In this document: one piece after another, positions 36,519-45,889 of the stretch
Layout of the letters: each line of letters starts with the position of its first letter
How positions within the stretch are numbered: the stretch's first letter is position 1
DNA from: Gammaproteobacteria bacterium
Lineage (GTDB): Bacteria; Pseudomonadota; Gammaproteobacteria; Pseudomonadales; Azotimanducaceae
NCBI GenBank assembly: GCA_026707735.1
Contig: JAPOWH010000014.1
Location: forward strand, 1-64,000
Reading direction: 5' to 3'
DNA length: 64,000 nt
The notes under the pieces: generated by a model
What the model was told of the DNA's origin: nothing
Database searches by the model: none
What the model saw: the letters and a program-made list of their open reading frames with translations, nothing else
Position numbers and translations under genes: made by a program

Positions 36519-36747
36519 GACCTTTCACCGTCGTAGTGATTTGCGGCAATTTTAGCGTTAGTGTTGCTATTGCTAAGGCCCACTCGTGCACAATGCGGCT
36601 ACAGCAAATGCACGCTTTTTGAGACTTTTCCAAAAGGTGCAATTTGATTGCCAAGCAATTCTCTAGCTACTTTGCTATGTTGCAATACGATCATTACGAA
36701 CTAGTCTCCGCGCAAATCTAATCGGTTCGCAAGCAATTACGTCGCCA

Positions 36748-37767
36748 ATGCAACAGACTCTACTCGTTACGGCAGACGACCGAACAGGAGCATTGGAAAT
36801 AGGTGGAGCCTTGGCCCGGAAAGGCAATCCGATGCTCGTATGCACCGAAATTGGTAAGGTTACGCAGTCCGTCATAGACATAAGCTCCCGTCACCTAAGT
36901 CCGGAAGAGGCTTTCGAAAAAATGCATCTTGCCCACGACCGAGACGTGGAAATCCGAATGCACAAGATGGACTCTGGATTGCGTGGCAATTGGCCATACG
37001 AGGTGCATGCACTGCTTGACCTAGGCTTTGAAATTGCCGTGATTCCAAGCTTTCCAGACGCGGGCAGGCGGTGCGAACAAGGGGTCGTCTACATTGACGA
37101 TGTGCCTTTGCTTCAGTCTCCATTTGGTGCCGATCCGCTAACAGCCCCTTGTAGTAGTCGACCGATTGAAGTTCTCGAGGAAGCAGGATGTGCACTACCA
37201 GGTATTGAGATCTGGGACGCCAACACTAACGATGAACTGGCTCATCAAGTGCTGCGGTGCCGTCGTGAACAACGCATTCTTGTTGGTCCAACCGGTGCAA
37301 TTGACATGTACGCAAGGACTTTACTCAAAAGTGATCGAAATGACGATCTCATGTTGCGCAAACCGATTTTGATTGTCTGTGGCAGCCTCAATTCCGTTAG
37401 TCGAGAACAACTGAATCACTTCGAATTCACGAAAATCTCTCCTGCAGGTCCCTTTCGGGAATTCGGATCGGTGGGCGTGTTGACGACGCCTGCACCAATT
37501 CTTCCGATAACGCTACATGATGCGAGGGAAATGGCATTGAGGATTGCAGAAGCAGTTGAGAAGTTGCAGAGATTTGCATCAACGCTTTTAGTGATAGGAG
37601 GAGACACTGTCGCCGCAGTGCTAGGGAGCAGGCAGGTGAGCGTGTTAGGGACTATCGGGCCAGGCATACCGGTAGCTCGAATTGGGCGCAAGTTAGTCGT
37701 TACTAAAGGAGGAGGCATTGGGCATCGTGCCACCCTCGTGAATATCGTTCAGAACGCTCAGGAGTGA
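36748..37767 (+). CDS. Four-carbon acid sugar kinase family protein (DUF1537)
   Basis: A 339-residue soluble kinase-like protein. ADDRTGALEIGGALARKG (9-26) is the N-terminal substrate-side motif; KMDSGLRGNWPYEV (about 73-86) corresponds to the family's KxDSTLRGN; the C-terminal nucleotide-binding domain has GGDTVAAVL and KLVVTKGGGIGH near the end. Known members phosphorylate four-carbon acid sugars such as threonate or erythronate at O4 in catabolic pathways. The typical partner genes (4-hydroxythreonate-phosphate dehydrogenase, aldolase) are not adjacent, so the pathway here is not evident. At 339 residues it is shorter than the classical ~420 residues. It converges on the CmcJ/NvfI-type gene with only 10 bp between. 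Confidence 0.78.
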   Translation: MQQTLLVTADDRTGALEIGGALARKGNPMLVCTEIGKVTQSVIDISSRHLSPEEAFEKMHLAHDRDVEIRMHKMDSGLRGNWPYEVHALLDLGFEIAVIPSFPDAGRRCEQGVVYIDDVPLLQSPFGADPLTAPCSSRPIEVLEEAGCALPGIEIWDANTNDELAHQVLRCRREQRILVGPTGAIDMYARTLLKSDRNDDLMLRKPILIVCGSLNSVSREQLNHFEFTKISPAGPFREFGSVGVLTTPAPILPITLHDAREMALRIAEAVEKLQRFASTLLVIGGDTVAAVLGSRQVSVLGTIGPGIPVARIGRKLVVTKGGGIGHRATLVNIVQNAQE

Positions 37768-37777
37768 ATTGTGACTG

Positions 37778-38746
37778 CTAGTTCGCTCGTTCGGGCGGGA
37801 CGTAGTTCTCTATGGGTCCGCTCCACCAGTCGCAGGATCGACCATCGAGATAGGTGTCGCTAACCTGGGCGATAAACCGATTAACACGCGATTCCTTGTC
37901 TGTCTCGGGCTCATAAATGGCTTGCATTCTCACCTCTATGCTCGATCTCAATGGGGCATTTTCTCTAGATGTTGGGTCTACGACGGCTTGATGGAACACG
38001 GTACGCATATTGAGTTCTTCCTGTCTAGTGTCATATTGCCGAAACACTAACACTTCGTCAGGTTCCATTTCGGGAAAGAAATACCATCTCTGGCGCGGTG
38101 AGTGAATCAATCGTTGATCAACCACCTTCGTGTACTGCTTAATGTTGGATGTGTTCATGCCGTCGCCGAAAACAATATCGTCGGGAGAGACGCTGTTCAT
38201 GTCGCAAACGGCGAGTGGCATCATGAGTACAGGGTGCTGGGTGTCCGTGCTTCTCCAAACGTTGAGGCTCTCGAAATGCCGTTGATCGGGCACGATGCGA
38301 TCAAAACGGCGTTCGATCGCCGCGCACATGTCCGAGTGAATTCCCATGCCATATGCTCCGCCACTGCCATTGGGCGTAGACTTGGCGCCTCGAGGACCTT
38401 TCTCGCCGCCAAATCCGTTTCGATATTCGTGCATTCCGCCTCTCACGTCCCAGCATCCACGCACGTGCTTTATCAACTCGCGGCACTCTTGATAGAACGA
38501 CTCTATTACAGCTTCGTTGTCGAGCAAATCTACTTGCGTTGGCCATCTAACTAGCTGAAAGCCGTGGGTGTCAACTGTTGCAGGTGGTTCTAACAGTCTC
38601 CCGTTGTGGACTTCAATGCGATGGGTCTGTCCAAGCGTGTTCAAGTCCTCCTTGTTGATGGCAGAGTAGTGGTTGGGCACTCGAAAGCCTTTGTGCCGAC
38701 CATGTGCGAAGTTTGCTGATGTCGCAATCGCTTCAATCATTGTCAT
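37778..38746 (-). CDS. CmcJ/NvfI (AsaB-like) family Fe(II)/2OG oxygenase-type protein (paralog 1)
   Basis: A 322-residue protein of the CmcJ/NvfI/AsaB family. Landmarks: RIEVHNGRLLEPPATVDTHG (43-62), the family's 'NAR..DP..D..GF.L' opening; YGMGIHSDM with His137-x-Asp139 as likely iron ligands; ESLNVWRSTD and PLAVCDMNSV; RWYFFPEMEPDEVLVFRQYDT; VFHQAVVDP with the distal His. CmcJ was first described as a cephamycin methyltransferase partner, whereas fungal NvfI is an iron/2OG dioxygenase, so oxygenase activity is favoured but not proven. A second copy lies at 59016-59957. It stands next to the DUF1537 kinase (convergent) and downstream of sppA (same strand, 37 bp). Confidence 0.78.
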   Translation of the reverse strand: MTMIEAIATSANFAHGRHKGFRVPNHYSAINKEDLNTLGQTHRIEVHNGRLLEPPATVDTHGFQLVRWPTQVDLLDNEAVIESFYQECRELIKHVRGCWDVRGGMHEYRNGFGGEKGPRGAKSTPNGSGGAYGMGIHSDMCAAIERRFDRIVPDQRHFESLNVWRSTDTQHPVLMMPLAVCDMNSVSPDDIVFGDGMNTSNIKQYTKVVDQRLIHSPRQRWYFFPEMEPDEVLVFRQYDTRQEELNMRTVFHQAVVDPTSRENAPLRSSIEVRMQAIYEPETDKESRVNRFIAQVSDTYLDGRSCDWWSGPIENYVPPERAN

Positions 38747-38783
38747 TCAATTCCGACCCACCAGAAGTTCTCGGGGTGAGGTT

Positions 38784-40706
38784 TCAAAAAATAAGTCCAG
38801 TCGTGCAAGATTCGCAAAGTGCGTAGACGCGCCTGAATTGAACTTTTGGCCAAACATTGTCGACTATGTACTGTGATTCACCGATCAAATGGCCTAGGCG
38901 TGAATTGGCCAGTGGACTCTCGAATCCAGTCGCTTCCAACAGGGTCCTCAGAAGCGAACTCCGGCGATCTCGATACTCGCGAATCCTATATTTCTTCAGC
39001 TTAGCTAGCTTTGCAGCTTCCTCAAACGCTTGGTCCAATCCACCAATCTTATCGACAAGATTGTTCTCCAATGCCTGTTTTCCTGTCCAAATCCTTCCTC
39101 CTGCAATGGCACGAACATCGTCCACGCTCATTTCGCGACCGTTGCTGACTATGTTGAGGAATCGATCGTACGACGTGTTAACTATCGCCTGAATTATCGT
39201 TGCATCGCTCTCGCTGACACCAGATAACGGATCCGGTCGCAGTGCGTTCGGAGCGGAATAGACCCCGTCTGTATTCACGCCAACCTGTTCAAGAGACTCT
39301 TCGACTGAGGGAAACGTGGCGAAGACTCCTATGGATCCCGTGATTGTGGACTCGGAAGCCATGATCAAGTCCGCCTCCGCGGCAATCCAGTACCCACCAG
39401 ATGCGGCAGTTCCTGCCATCGACGCAACTACCGGTATGCCTTTCTCGCTTAGTTCGCGGAGTGCCATGCGAATCTGTTCCGAGGCAAAAACAGAACCACC
39501 GGGCGAATCAATGCGCAACACCAATGCGTCGACGTTGGCCTTTGCAGCCGAATTGATGTGCTTCACAGCGGAGGAGGTTGACTCCAAATCCGATCCCTGT
39601 CCGAACGGGAGTGTGAGAATCGCGCCGGAAACGGTTACCAGACCAATTCTCCCAGTTGAGCTGGTTGCATCGTCGGCGGGCTCCTCGACAGTCAAAGTAC
39701 CCGAACTGCTTGGTATCACTTCTAAGTAGTCGTCCATGGCAATGCGCGGAGGTTTGTCCCCCGATGCGGAGATTTGCGTGTCGGACGCCAGGCTCTCTGA
39801 ATAGTCCGCGGGTCCAAGCAATTCATCGACTAGTCTTTGTTCGCGAGATAGCTCGGCCAAGCCCTTGTCAGTTCCCTTCAATAGTGTTGCCAATCCGTCG
39901 GCATAGTCGAACACCTGCGTTTCGGGTAGATTCCTATTGTTAGATATCGTCTCAACATAACCACCCCAAAGCTGCTGCAGGATGGGGATGTAGGATGCCT
40001 TGACTTCGGGGGACATCGAGTCTCTCGTGTAAGGCTCAACAGCGCTTTTGTAGTCGCCAGCGCGGAACGTATGCACATTGACATGGAGCTTGTTTAGGAG
40101 TGTGTGGAAGTACTGGTTCTCGAACGCAAGACCGGTAAACACGAGCTCTCCGTAGGGGTGCATGACCACTTTGTCTGCGTGGCTCGCAAGATGGTACTGT
40201 GATTGAGAGTAGAAGTTGGAATAGGCCACCACCTTCTTTCCGGAGGCCTTGAACTCCTCGATCGCACTGCCGATCGCGTTAAGGTGTACGAGGCTTGCTC
40301 CCAATAGGCGATGTGGTCGAACTTCCAACGCAACGATGCGGTCGTCTGACGCTGCATGTCGAATTGCGCGAACTACGTCGCGAACCTTTGTCCCGCCGAC
40401 GCCAGTTCCGGACATTAGAAAGTCAAGAATGGGATCCGAGCCCGAAGTGTCTTCCACCAATGACTGTTTGGGCTCAAATACAAGAACCGAATCCTGCGCC
40501 ACCTCGGGTTCAGGGTCACCCGTGGACACCGCCACAAAAATCAGCAGCAGCAACAAAATGATGAGCAGGTTGGCAATGCTCACGCGAATGAAGCGGAAGA
40601 CCGCTCCAATTCCGCGAAATATGAGAAGAAATATGTTCTGGCGCTTCGGCTTGGCGGGCGGAGGAACTGGCGGAGTCGGTGTTTGTGGGATTGGAGGTTC
40701 ACTCAT
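38784..40706 (-). CDS. sppA: Signal peptide peptidase SppA, 67-kDa type
   Basis: A 640-residue inner-membrane serine protease of the long (tandem-domain) SppA type. A Pro-rich cytoplasmic start is followed by one transmembrane segment (about 43-60). The N-terminal S49 domain carries the general base Lys220 (FRAGDYKSAVEPYTRD), and the C-terminal S49 domain carries the nucleophile Ser436 (AGTAASGGYWIA), after LRIDSPGGSVFASE; this matches the E. coli Lys/Ser dyad. SAPNALRPDPLSG and IWTGKQALENNLVDKIGG complete the second domain. It degrades cleaved signal peptides in the membrane. Its ATG overlaps the stop of the upstream lyase-like gene by 8 bp, so the two are probably translationally coupled. 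Confidence 0.92.
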   Translation of the reverse strand: MSEPPIPQTPTPPVPPPAKPKRQNIFLLIFRGIGAVFRFIRVSIANLLIILLLLLIFVAVSTGDPEPEVAQDSVLVFEPKQSLVEDTSGSDPILDFLMSGTGVGGTKVRDVVRAIRHAASDDRIVALEVRPHRLLGASLVHLNAIGSAIEEFKASGKKVVAYSNFYSQSQYHLASHADKVVMHPYGELVFTGLAFENQYFHTLLNKLHVNVHTFRAGDYKSAVEPYTRDSMSPEVKASYIPILQQLWGGYVETISNNRNLPETQVFDYADGLATLLKGTDKGLAELSREQRLVDELLGPADYSESLASDTQISASGDKPPRIAMDDYLEVIPSSSGTLTVEEPADDATSSTGRIGLVTVSGAILTLPFGQGSDLESTSSAVKHINSAAKANVDALVLRIDSPGGSVFASEQIRMALRELSEKGIPVVASMAGTAASGGYWIAAEADLIMASESTITGSIGVFATFPSVEESLEQVGVNTDGVYSAPNALRPDPLSGVSESDATIIQAIVNTSYDRFLNIVSNGREMSVDDVRAIAGGRIWTGKQALENNLVDKIGGLDQAFEEAAKLAKLKKYRIREYRDRRSSLLRTLLEATGFESPLANSRLGHLIGESQYIVDNVWPKVQFRRVYALCESCTTGLIF

Positions 40707-41670
40707 GGGTTATACGCTTAAATTTTTGTAGAGAATGACAGTCGAGCGGCACAAGTCCGCGATTAGCGCCACCACTGTATATGACCTCAGCAACGTACAG
40801 GTCGCCCTTAGAATCAGCCCATATGCCGTGCGGCGCAAAAAAGTTTCCCGGTTTGACGGGGTCGGATCCGCCAAATTGATGGATGATGTTCCCGTCGAGA
40901 TCCAAAAGTGAGACTCGAGCATGGGGCATGTGTGGAAGTATTTCAACGTCTGGGCTGCGTCCTGCGATCTCGCCGAGCTCTGCGACGAAGAGGATTCCGG
41001 CAGCATCGATAAACAAATCGTCGGGGCGGACGACGTTGCTCCATTCCATCAAAAACTTCCCAGAGGAATCAAATACTTGGATTCTTGAGTTTTCGCGGTC
41101 CGCAACCAAGACTCGATCATCGGGATCTAAGACAATTGCATGAGGCAGACGAAACTCACCTGGGCCGGTTCCCGGTTCTCCCCACGAGAACTCATACTCT
41201 AGTTGCGAGTTGAATTTATGAACACGAGCATTGCCATAGCCGTCGGCAACAAATAGCTCTTTTTTGGACGATAGGCAGGCATTTGTCACTCGATTGAAGG
41301 GACCGCCGCCAAACTGTACAGGCGACTCTCCTGGTTTGAATCCTGTGTAGGCTGGTTTGTGAGGTTCTCCCAGTGTCTTGAGCAACTGGCCATCGGTATT
41401 GAATATTCGAATCGTGTGATCGAAGTTGTCTGCCAAGTAAATGGTGTCGTCTGGGCCTATGAAAATTCCGTGCGGGTTGGTGAAGATTCCTTCGCCCCAA
41501 GAGTCCAGAAAGTTGCCATCTGAATCGAAAACAATCATTGGGTGCTCGCCGCGATTGAATGCATAGACACGGTCCCTAGAATCCGTGGCCACACCGGCAA
41601 CTTCGACAAACTTCCAGCCTTCAGGAAGCTTTTCCCAGTTTTCTATAACTTCGTAGTCAATCTTGATCAA
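40699..41670 (-). CDS. Peptidyl-alpha-hydroxyglycine alpha-amidating lyase-like NHL protein
   Basis: A 323-residue protein built of NHL beta-propeller repeats: GVATDSRDRVYAFNRGEHPMIVFDSDGNFL, FTNPHGIFIGPDDTIYLADNFDHTIRIFN, FVADGYGNARVHKF, LPHAIVLDPDDRVLVADRENSRIQVFD and FAPHGIWADSKGDLYVAEV. The phrase PHG...ADN / PHA...ADREN and the overall layout are those of bacterial proteins named after the lyase half of peptide-amidating monooxygenase. Metal-binding His residues recur at blade starts (NPHGI, LPHAI, APHGI). No signal peptide is seen. Actual lyase activity is unproven for bacterial members. It lies directly upstream of sppA with an 8-bp overlap. Confidence 0.8.
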   Translation of the reverse strand: MIKIDYEVIENWEKLPEGWKFVEVAGVATDSRDRVYAFNRGEHPMIVFDSDGNFLDSWGEGIFTNPHGIFIGPDDTIYLADNFDHTIRIFNTDGQLLKTLGEPHKPAYTGFKPGESPVQFGGGPFNRVTNACLSSKKELFVADGYGNARVHKFNSQLEYEFSWGEPGTGPGEFRLPHAIVLDPDDRVLVADRENSRIQVFDSSGKFLMEWSNVVRPDDLFIDAAGILFVAELGEIAGRSPDVEILPHMPHARVSLLDLDGNIIHQFGGSDPVKPGNFFAPHGIWADSKGDLYVAEVIYSGGANRGLVPLDCHSLQKFKRITHE

Positions 41671-41895
41671 AGCGTTTCGCAGAGACGGAGTTGTCGATAT
41701 AGCTCAAGCAATAGTCTAAAGCAAGGTTTGCTTTCCAATGAGGGAAACAAGATTCTTGTGGAACACTCAACAATGCGAACCACACGTCTGGCGATTGCGC
41801 AGATTTCGTCAATAATTGTTAGTGTCCCGCAATGCGAAAATCGGGCAACACGTAGAAATTGAGTATTTTGTCAACGTCACACTCAACTGATACAA

Positions 41896-43281
41896 ATGAA
41901 TGAACGTTTTGAAACACGATTTGAGAGACCGCTTTGGCGTTGGAACGAACTTTGCGAAGCCCTAGGTATCTCGGTTTGTGCCGGACCTGACGTTACCGGC
42001 ATAACGTTCGATTCTCGCAAAGTTCAGGCGGGAGACCTGTTTGTCGCTATTCCTGGTGATCCGGGTCCTCGCTTCAATGTCTCCCAACGCACCTCGCGAG
42101 ATGGCCACGAATATGTTCAGAGTGCATGTGAGCGTGGTGCTGTCGGGGCATTGGTCCATAAGAGCGTTTCTACGGATCGGCCATTGCTTCGCGTGCAAGA
42201 CACAATTGATGGATTGTGGGGCTTGGCGAGGTATCGAAGAGCTCAATTGAGTTGTCCCGTTGTCGCGATCACGGGTAGCAGTGGAAAAACGACACTAAAG
42301 GAATTCTTGGCTCGTTCCATTCCGGCATTCTTCACAGAAGGAAGTTTCAACAATTACTTGGGGCTTCCACTCAGCGTTGCCCTTACGCCATTTAATGTCG
42401 GTGGTGTGGTTTACGAAATCGGTACCAATCACGCTGGCGAGATTGCGCCTCTGTCGAATGTGGCAAATCCAGACGTTGCTGTAGTTCTTAACGTTCTCCC
42501 CGTTCACATTGGTCACTTTGCTGACCTTGACGAATTGACTATCGAAAAGATGTCAATTTCTCAGGGGCTTGTTCCCTATGGAACATTTGTTTGCTCCACG
42601 ACATTGGCCACGAGCGAGTACGCACCACGAGTGCCAACAGTGACATTTGGATTTGATTCCGACGCCGATGTGCAAATAAAGAGCATCGACGGAGACCACT
42701 ATTCCTACTCCAGTGGTGGCGAATTCATAGAGATCGATGTACCCGGTGGCGGCAGGCATCGAGCGGAAACTCTTGGGGCAGCCGCGGCCGTGCTTAAGAC
42801 ATTGAGACTACCATTGGAAAGCCTTGCGAGGATCGGCAATCAATTGCCGAAAGGCCGAGGAAACGTGCACTTCGTCGAAGGAATATTGATTGTGGACGAA
42901 AGCTACAATGCCAACCCTGCCAGCATGCACGGAGCATTGGCAAGCTTGAGTAGGCGATCCGTCGATGGTAGACGAATCTCGGTTCTTGGTCAGATGAATG
43001 AACTTGGCGAAAAAGCTGTTGAGTACCATAGCCGCCTAGCCGAAGCCGCAAATCAAGCCGACATAGTCTTTTGCGTTGGTGGTCTGATGAAATCGCTATA
43101 TGAGAACTTGGCACAAGGCGTAGAGAAACACTACTTTGACCAAGTCGATGAGCAACTTATGGATCAATTGCTGCAAACTGCACGACCTGGCGACGCAGTG
43201 ATGGTAAAGGGCTCGCACAGTTTTTTCTGGGAGGCTGATTTCGTCAATCAATTTATCTCTGCACTTCGTGACCAAGCGTAG
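41896..43281 (+). CDS. murF: UDP-N-acetylmuramoyl-tripeptide:D-alanyl-D-alanine ligase (MurF) or close paralog
   Basis: A 461-residue Mur ligase of MurF length. N-terminal ITFDSRKVQAGDLFVAIPG (36-54) is the UDP-MurNAc-binding opening; the ATP P-loop is AITGSSGKTTLKEF (124-137); YEIGTNHAGEIAPLSNVANPDVAVVLNV is the central domain signature; VDESYNANPASM is the MurF-type ADP-side motif; VKGSHSFFWE ends it (MurF usually has KGSRxxxME). It adds D-Ala-D-Ala in cytoplasmic peptidoglycan precursor synthesis. It is not among other division and cell wall genes here; neighbours are a divergent NHL protein and an ABC exporter. It could be a second MurF-like ligase with another substrate. Confidence 0.8.
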   Translation: MNERFETRFERPLWRWNELCEALGISVCAGPDVTGITFDSRKVQAGDLFVAIPGDPGPRFNVSQRTSRDGHEYVQSACERGAVGALVHKSVSTDRPLLRVQDTIDGLWGLARYRRAQLSCPVVAITGSSGKTTLKEFLARSIPAFFTEGSFNNYLGLPLSVALTPFNVGGVVYEIGTNHAGEIAPLSNVANPDVAVVLNVLPVHIGHFADLDELTIEKMSISQGLVPYGTFVCSTTLATSEYAPRVPTVTFGFDSDADVQIKSIDGDHYSYSSGGEFIEIDVPGGGRHRAETLGAAAAVLKTLRLPLESLARIGNQLPKGRGNVHFVEGILIVDESYNANPASMHGALASLSRRSVDGRRISVLGQMNELGEKAVEYHSRLAEAANQADIVFCVGGLMKSLYENLAQGVEKHYFDQVDEQLMDQLLQTARPGDAVMVKGSHSFFWEADFVNQFISALRDQA

Positions 43282-43336
43282 CTTGCTCGCATTCCAAATC
43301 TTGGCAAGCCTTTTACATTTGAAAGGGTCTCTCTAA

Positions 43337-44260
43337 ATGTCCAATTCCTCCTGCGTTGTTTTCGAGCAAGCCAGCAAGTCATTCGGCGACCTAGTAGCTC
43401 TGGACTCGTTGTCTCTTGCCATCCCAAGTGGCTGCATATATGGATTCATCGGACCAAACGGTGCGGGGAAGACTACGGCAATGCGGCTGCTCCTTGGAAT
43501 TATGAAACCATCATCGGGCGGCGTGCAGGTTTTAGGCGCTTCGGACGGAAAGTCCGCAAGGTCACAGATTGGTTACTTGCCTGAGGAAAAGGGACTGTAT
43601 CCGCGAATGCGAGTTCTCGATTTCGTTGTGTATATGGGGCGATTGAATCGTTTGGACAAGCGACAGGCGACGCGTAGGGCTCGAGATCTTCTTGACGAAT
43701 TTGATTTGAAGGATTGGCAGAATGAGAAATGCCAGTCGCTCTCCAAGGGCATGGGACAAAAGGTGCAGTTGATTTCTACTCTAGTCCATGATCCTCAGCT
43801 AATGATCCTAGACGAGCCATTCAGCGGTCTTGACCCTATCAATACCGACGTAGTGAGGTCGATGATCCTTAGCCGTGTCGAGAGTAACGCTACCGTAATC
43901 TTGTCGACCCACATCATGGAACAAGCTGAAACTCTATGTAGCGCACTGGTGCTGATTAACAAGGGCAGGGCAGTCCTAGAAGGATCGATGGATGAGATCC
44001 GTTCAGGGGATACCGTTTATCTTGAACACAACCGAGACGAAAGCGTATTGCGCGATCTACCCGGGGTGCTCTCCGTCAAACAATTTGGGCGAGGAGCAAC
44101 GCTGCGAATCGATCCAAGCCAGGATAGCCAGGATTTGCTGCGATCTCTAATGGAACGAACCAACATATTGAAGTTCGACACAACGTCAGCGTCTTTGCAC
44201 GAGATTTTCGTCAGGGAAGTGGGAAGAGACGTGCAGGAAGAGGAAGCTGAAAATGCCTAA
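43337..44260 (+). CDS. ABC transporter ATP-binding protein (NatA-like, ABC-2 exporter)
   Basis: A 307-residue ATPase: Walker A GPNGAGKTT (39-47), the short signature LSKGMGQ (135-141), Walker B LMILDEPFSGLDP (155-167) and the switch His in LSTHIMEQAE. After about residue 220 a C-terminal DUF4162-like domain follows (VYLEHNRDESVLRDLPGV). The combination of LSKGMxQK, FSGLDP and DUF4162 is that of NatA-type ATPases working with ABC-2 permeases. Its 3' end overlaps the permease gene by 8 bp. AAGGG about 9 nt before ATG supports the start. Confidence 0.9.
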   Translation: MSNSSCVVFEQASKSFGDLVALDSLSLAIPSGCIYGFIGPNGAGKTTAMRLLLGIMKPSSGGVQVLGASDGKSARSQIGYLPEEKGLYPRMRVLDFVVYMGRLNRLDKRQATRRARDLLDEFDLKDWQNEKCQSLSKGMGQKVQLISTLVHDPQLMILDEPFSGLDPINTDVVRSMILSRVESNATVILSTHIMEQAETLCSALVLINKGRAVLEGSMDEIRSGDTVYLEHNRDESVLRDLPGVLSVKQFGRGATLRIDPSQDSQDLLRSLMERTNILKFDTTSASLHEIFVREVGRDVQEEEAENA

Positions 44261-45803
44261 TCACCTAAGGACGATTTTGCTTATTGCTAGACGCGACTGG
44301 CTCGAGTCGGTATCCACAAAAATGTTTTGGATCGGCGCTTTGCTTGGCCCCATTCTGATGATTGTGCTAATGGTGATTGTGGGTGTTGCTTCCGTTAGCA
44401 CAGCGATGTCAAAAGGTCAGTATGCCGTAATCGATCAAAGCGATGGGCTTGCGCAGGAAATACGCAACGAAATACACAGACGCGACATTCATACCTTTCT
44501 CGTAAGCACATTGGTTCAAAACTCGGAATCAATCGAAGTATTAGAAGAGCTGCAGGCCAAGTTGGTTGTAGGCGGAACGATTGAGTACGACGCCGTATCG
44601 AATTTCGTCGAGGAAGTACTGCCCTACATTGACGGTTATGAAGCCACGGGAGGGTCTGTACATGAAAGATTTGCGATATGGTGGATGGAGAACCGAGAGG
44701 TCGCAGTCGATCTAGTTCCTTCCCTGTCGATTGCACGATATATTGAGTTTCTTCCAGGTTCTCAGTTTTCCGAAGAGAACCTGCAGGAGCTAGTCGAGAA
44801 TGAAACTCTAATCGGCTACTTCGTCCTACCAGACAATCTCGTGGAATCCTCTTCCGAAGCGAAGTTCGTCACCAAGAACATCCTGAAGAACGATGTCGCT
44901 GCGTGGTATTCGAACTTTGCTACTAGCGTAATTCGGGCGAAGAGAGTGGCTGCAATCAATGTTCAGGAAGACGACGCGCAGTGGATCATGCAGCGTGTAT
45001 CGTTCACCACGAACAAAGCGGTCTCGCCGGACGATTTGGCTGATGGGGCCGATCTGGGCCAACCAGTCACAGAGGAAGTAACCGCGGGAGAGCAAATCGC
45101 GAGGTTTGCACCCGCCGTTTACCAATACATATTGTGGTTCATGGTGTTCATGGGCTCCATGATGCTCATGACAGGCACTGTTGAGGAGAAGAGCACCAAG
45201 CTAGTAGAGGTCCTGTTGAGCAATGCGGATGCTGGTCAGCTGATGGACGGAAAGCTCCTCGGTATTACCGCGACGTTGTTAACAGTGATTGGCGTGTGGA
45301 CTTCGTTTATAGCCTTGCCTCTGGCTCTCGGACTATTCGCATTCCCGCAATTCTCGTTTCTGGACATTGACATCATTAGCGCCATTTTCAAGCCGGCATA
45401 TGTGGTCAATTTCGTCATTTTTCTTGCTTTGGGTTTTGTCTTCTTTGGATACCTGTTTTCAGCCGTCGGTTCTGCCTGTGCGTCGATTCGCGACGCGCAA
45501 GTGTTTTCTACGCCCATCACAATCATTCTGATTGTTCCCGTAATGCTCATGGTTCCCTTGGCTATGGACCCTACGGGGATGCTGGCGACCATCTTGAAGT
45601 TCTTTCCACCATACACGCCATTTGTCATGATGAACACTGCCGCAGAACTTCCCTCGTTGCCGGTATATCTTCTAATTTTGGCCTGGATGTTGCTCTGGAC
45701 TTGTGCGAGTAGGTGGATTGCTGCACGCGTCTATCAAAAGGGTATGCTGATGGAGAGCAAACCCAAAGGTTTCAAGGAGCTAGTTCGACTAGTCAAGACC
45801 TAG
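44253..45803 (+). CDS. ABC-2 type permease (NatB-like)
   Basis: A 516-residue inner-membrane permease: one N-terminal transmembrane segment (about 23-48), a large extracytoplasmic domain (about 55-285), then five or six helices from about 288 to 495. The order and the phrase MLMTGTVEEKSTKLVEVLLSNADAGQLMDGKLLG, the amphipathic coupling helix of ABC-2 permeases, match the NatB / YhaP group (Na+ or small-molecule exporters). Partner of the ATPase immediately upstream. The gene starts inside the ATPase gene, with GAGGAAG as ribosome site. Substrate unknown. Confidence 0.88.
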   Translation: MPNHLRTILLIARRDWLESVSTKMFWIGALLGPILMIVLMVIVGVASVSTAMSKGQYAVIDQSDGLAQEIRNEIHRRDIHTFLVSTLVQNSESIEVLEELQAKLVVGGTIEYDAVSNFVEEVLPYIDGYEATGGSVHERFAIWWMENREVAVDLVPSLSIARYIEFLPGSQFSEENLQELVENETLIGYFVLPDNLVESSSEAKFVTKNILKNDVAAWYSNFATSVIRAKRVAAINVQEDDAQWIMQRVSFTTNKAVSPDDLADGADLGQPVTEEVTAGEQIARFAPAVYQYILWFMVFMGSMMLMTGTVEEKSTKLVEVLLSNADAGQLMDGKLLGITATLLTVIGVWTSFIALPLALGLFAFPQFSFLDIDIISAIFKPAYVVNFVIFLALGFVFFGYLFSAVGSACASIRDAQVFSTPITIILIVPVMLMVPLAMDPTGMLATILKFFPPYTPFVMMNTAAELPSLPVYLLILAWMLLWTCASRWIAARVYQKGMLMESKPKGFKELVRLVKT

Positions 45804-45889
45804 AAGGTCCCAATCCTGGTGGCATTCGATCAATCGCAATCGTGTGGATGCATACCATTGTGACTATGCAGTTTCGTGGCAGCTAAGCA

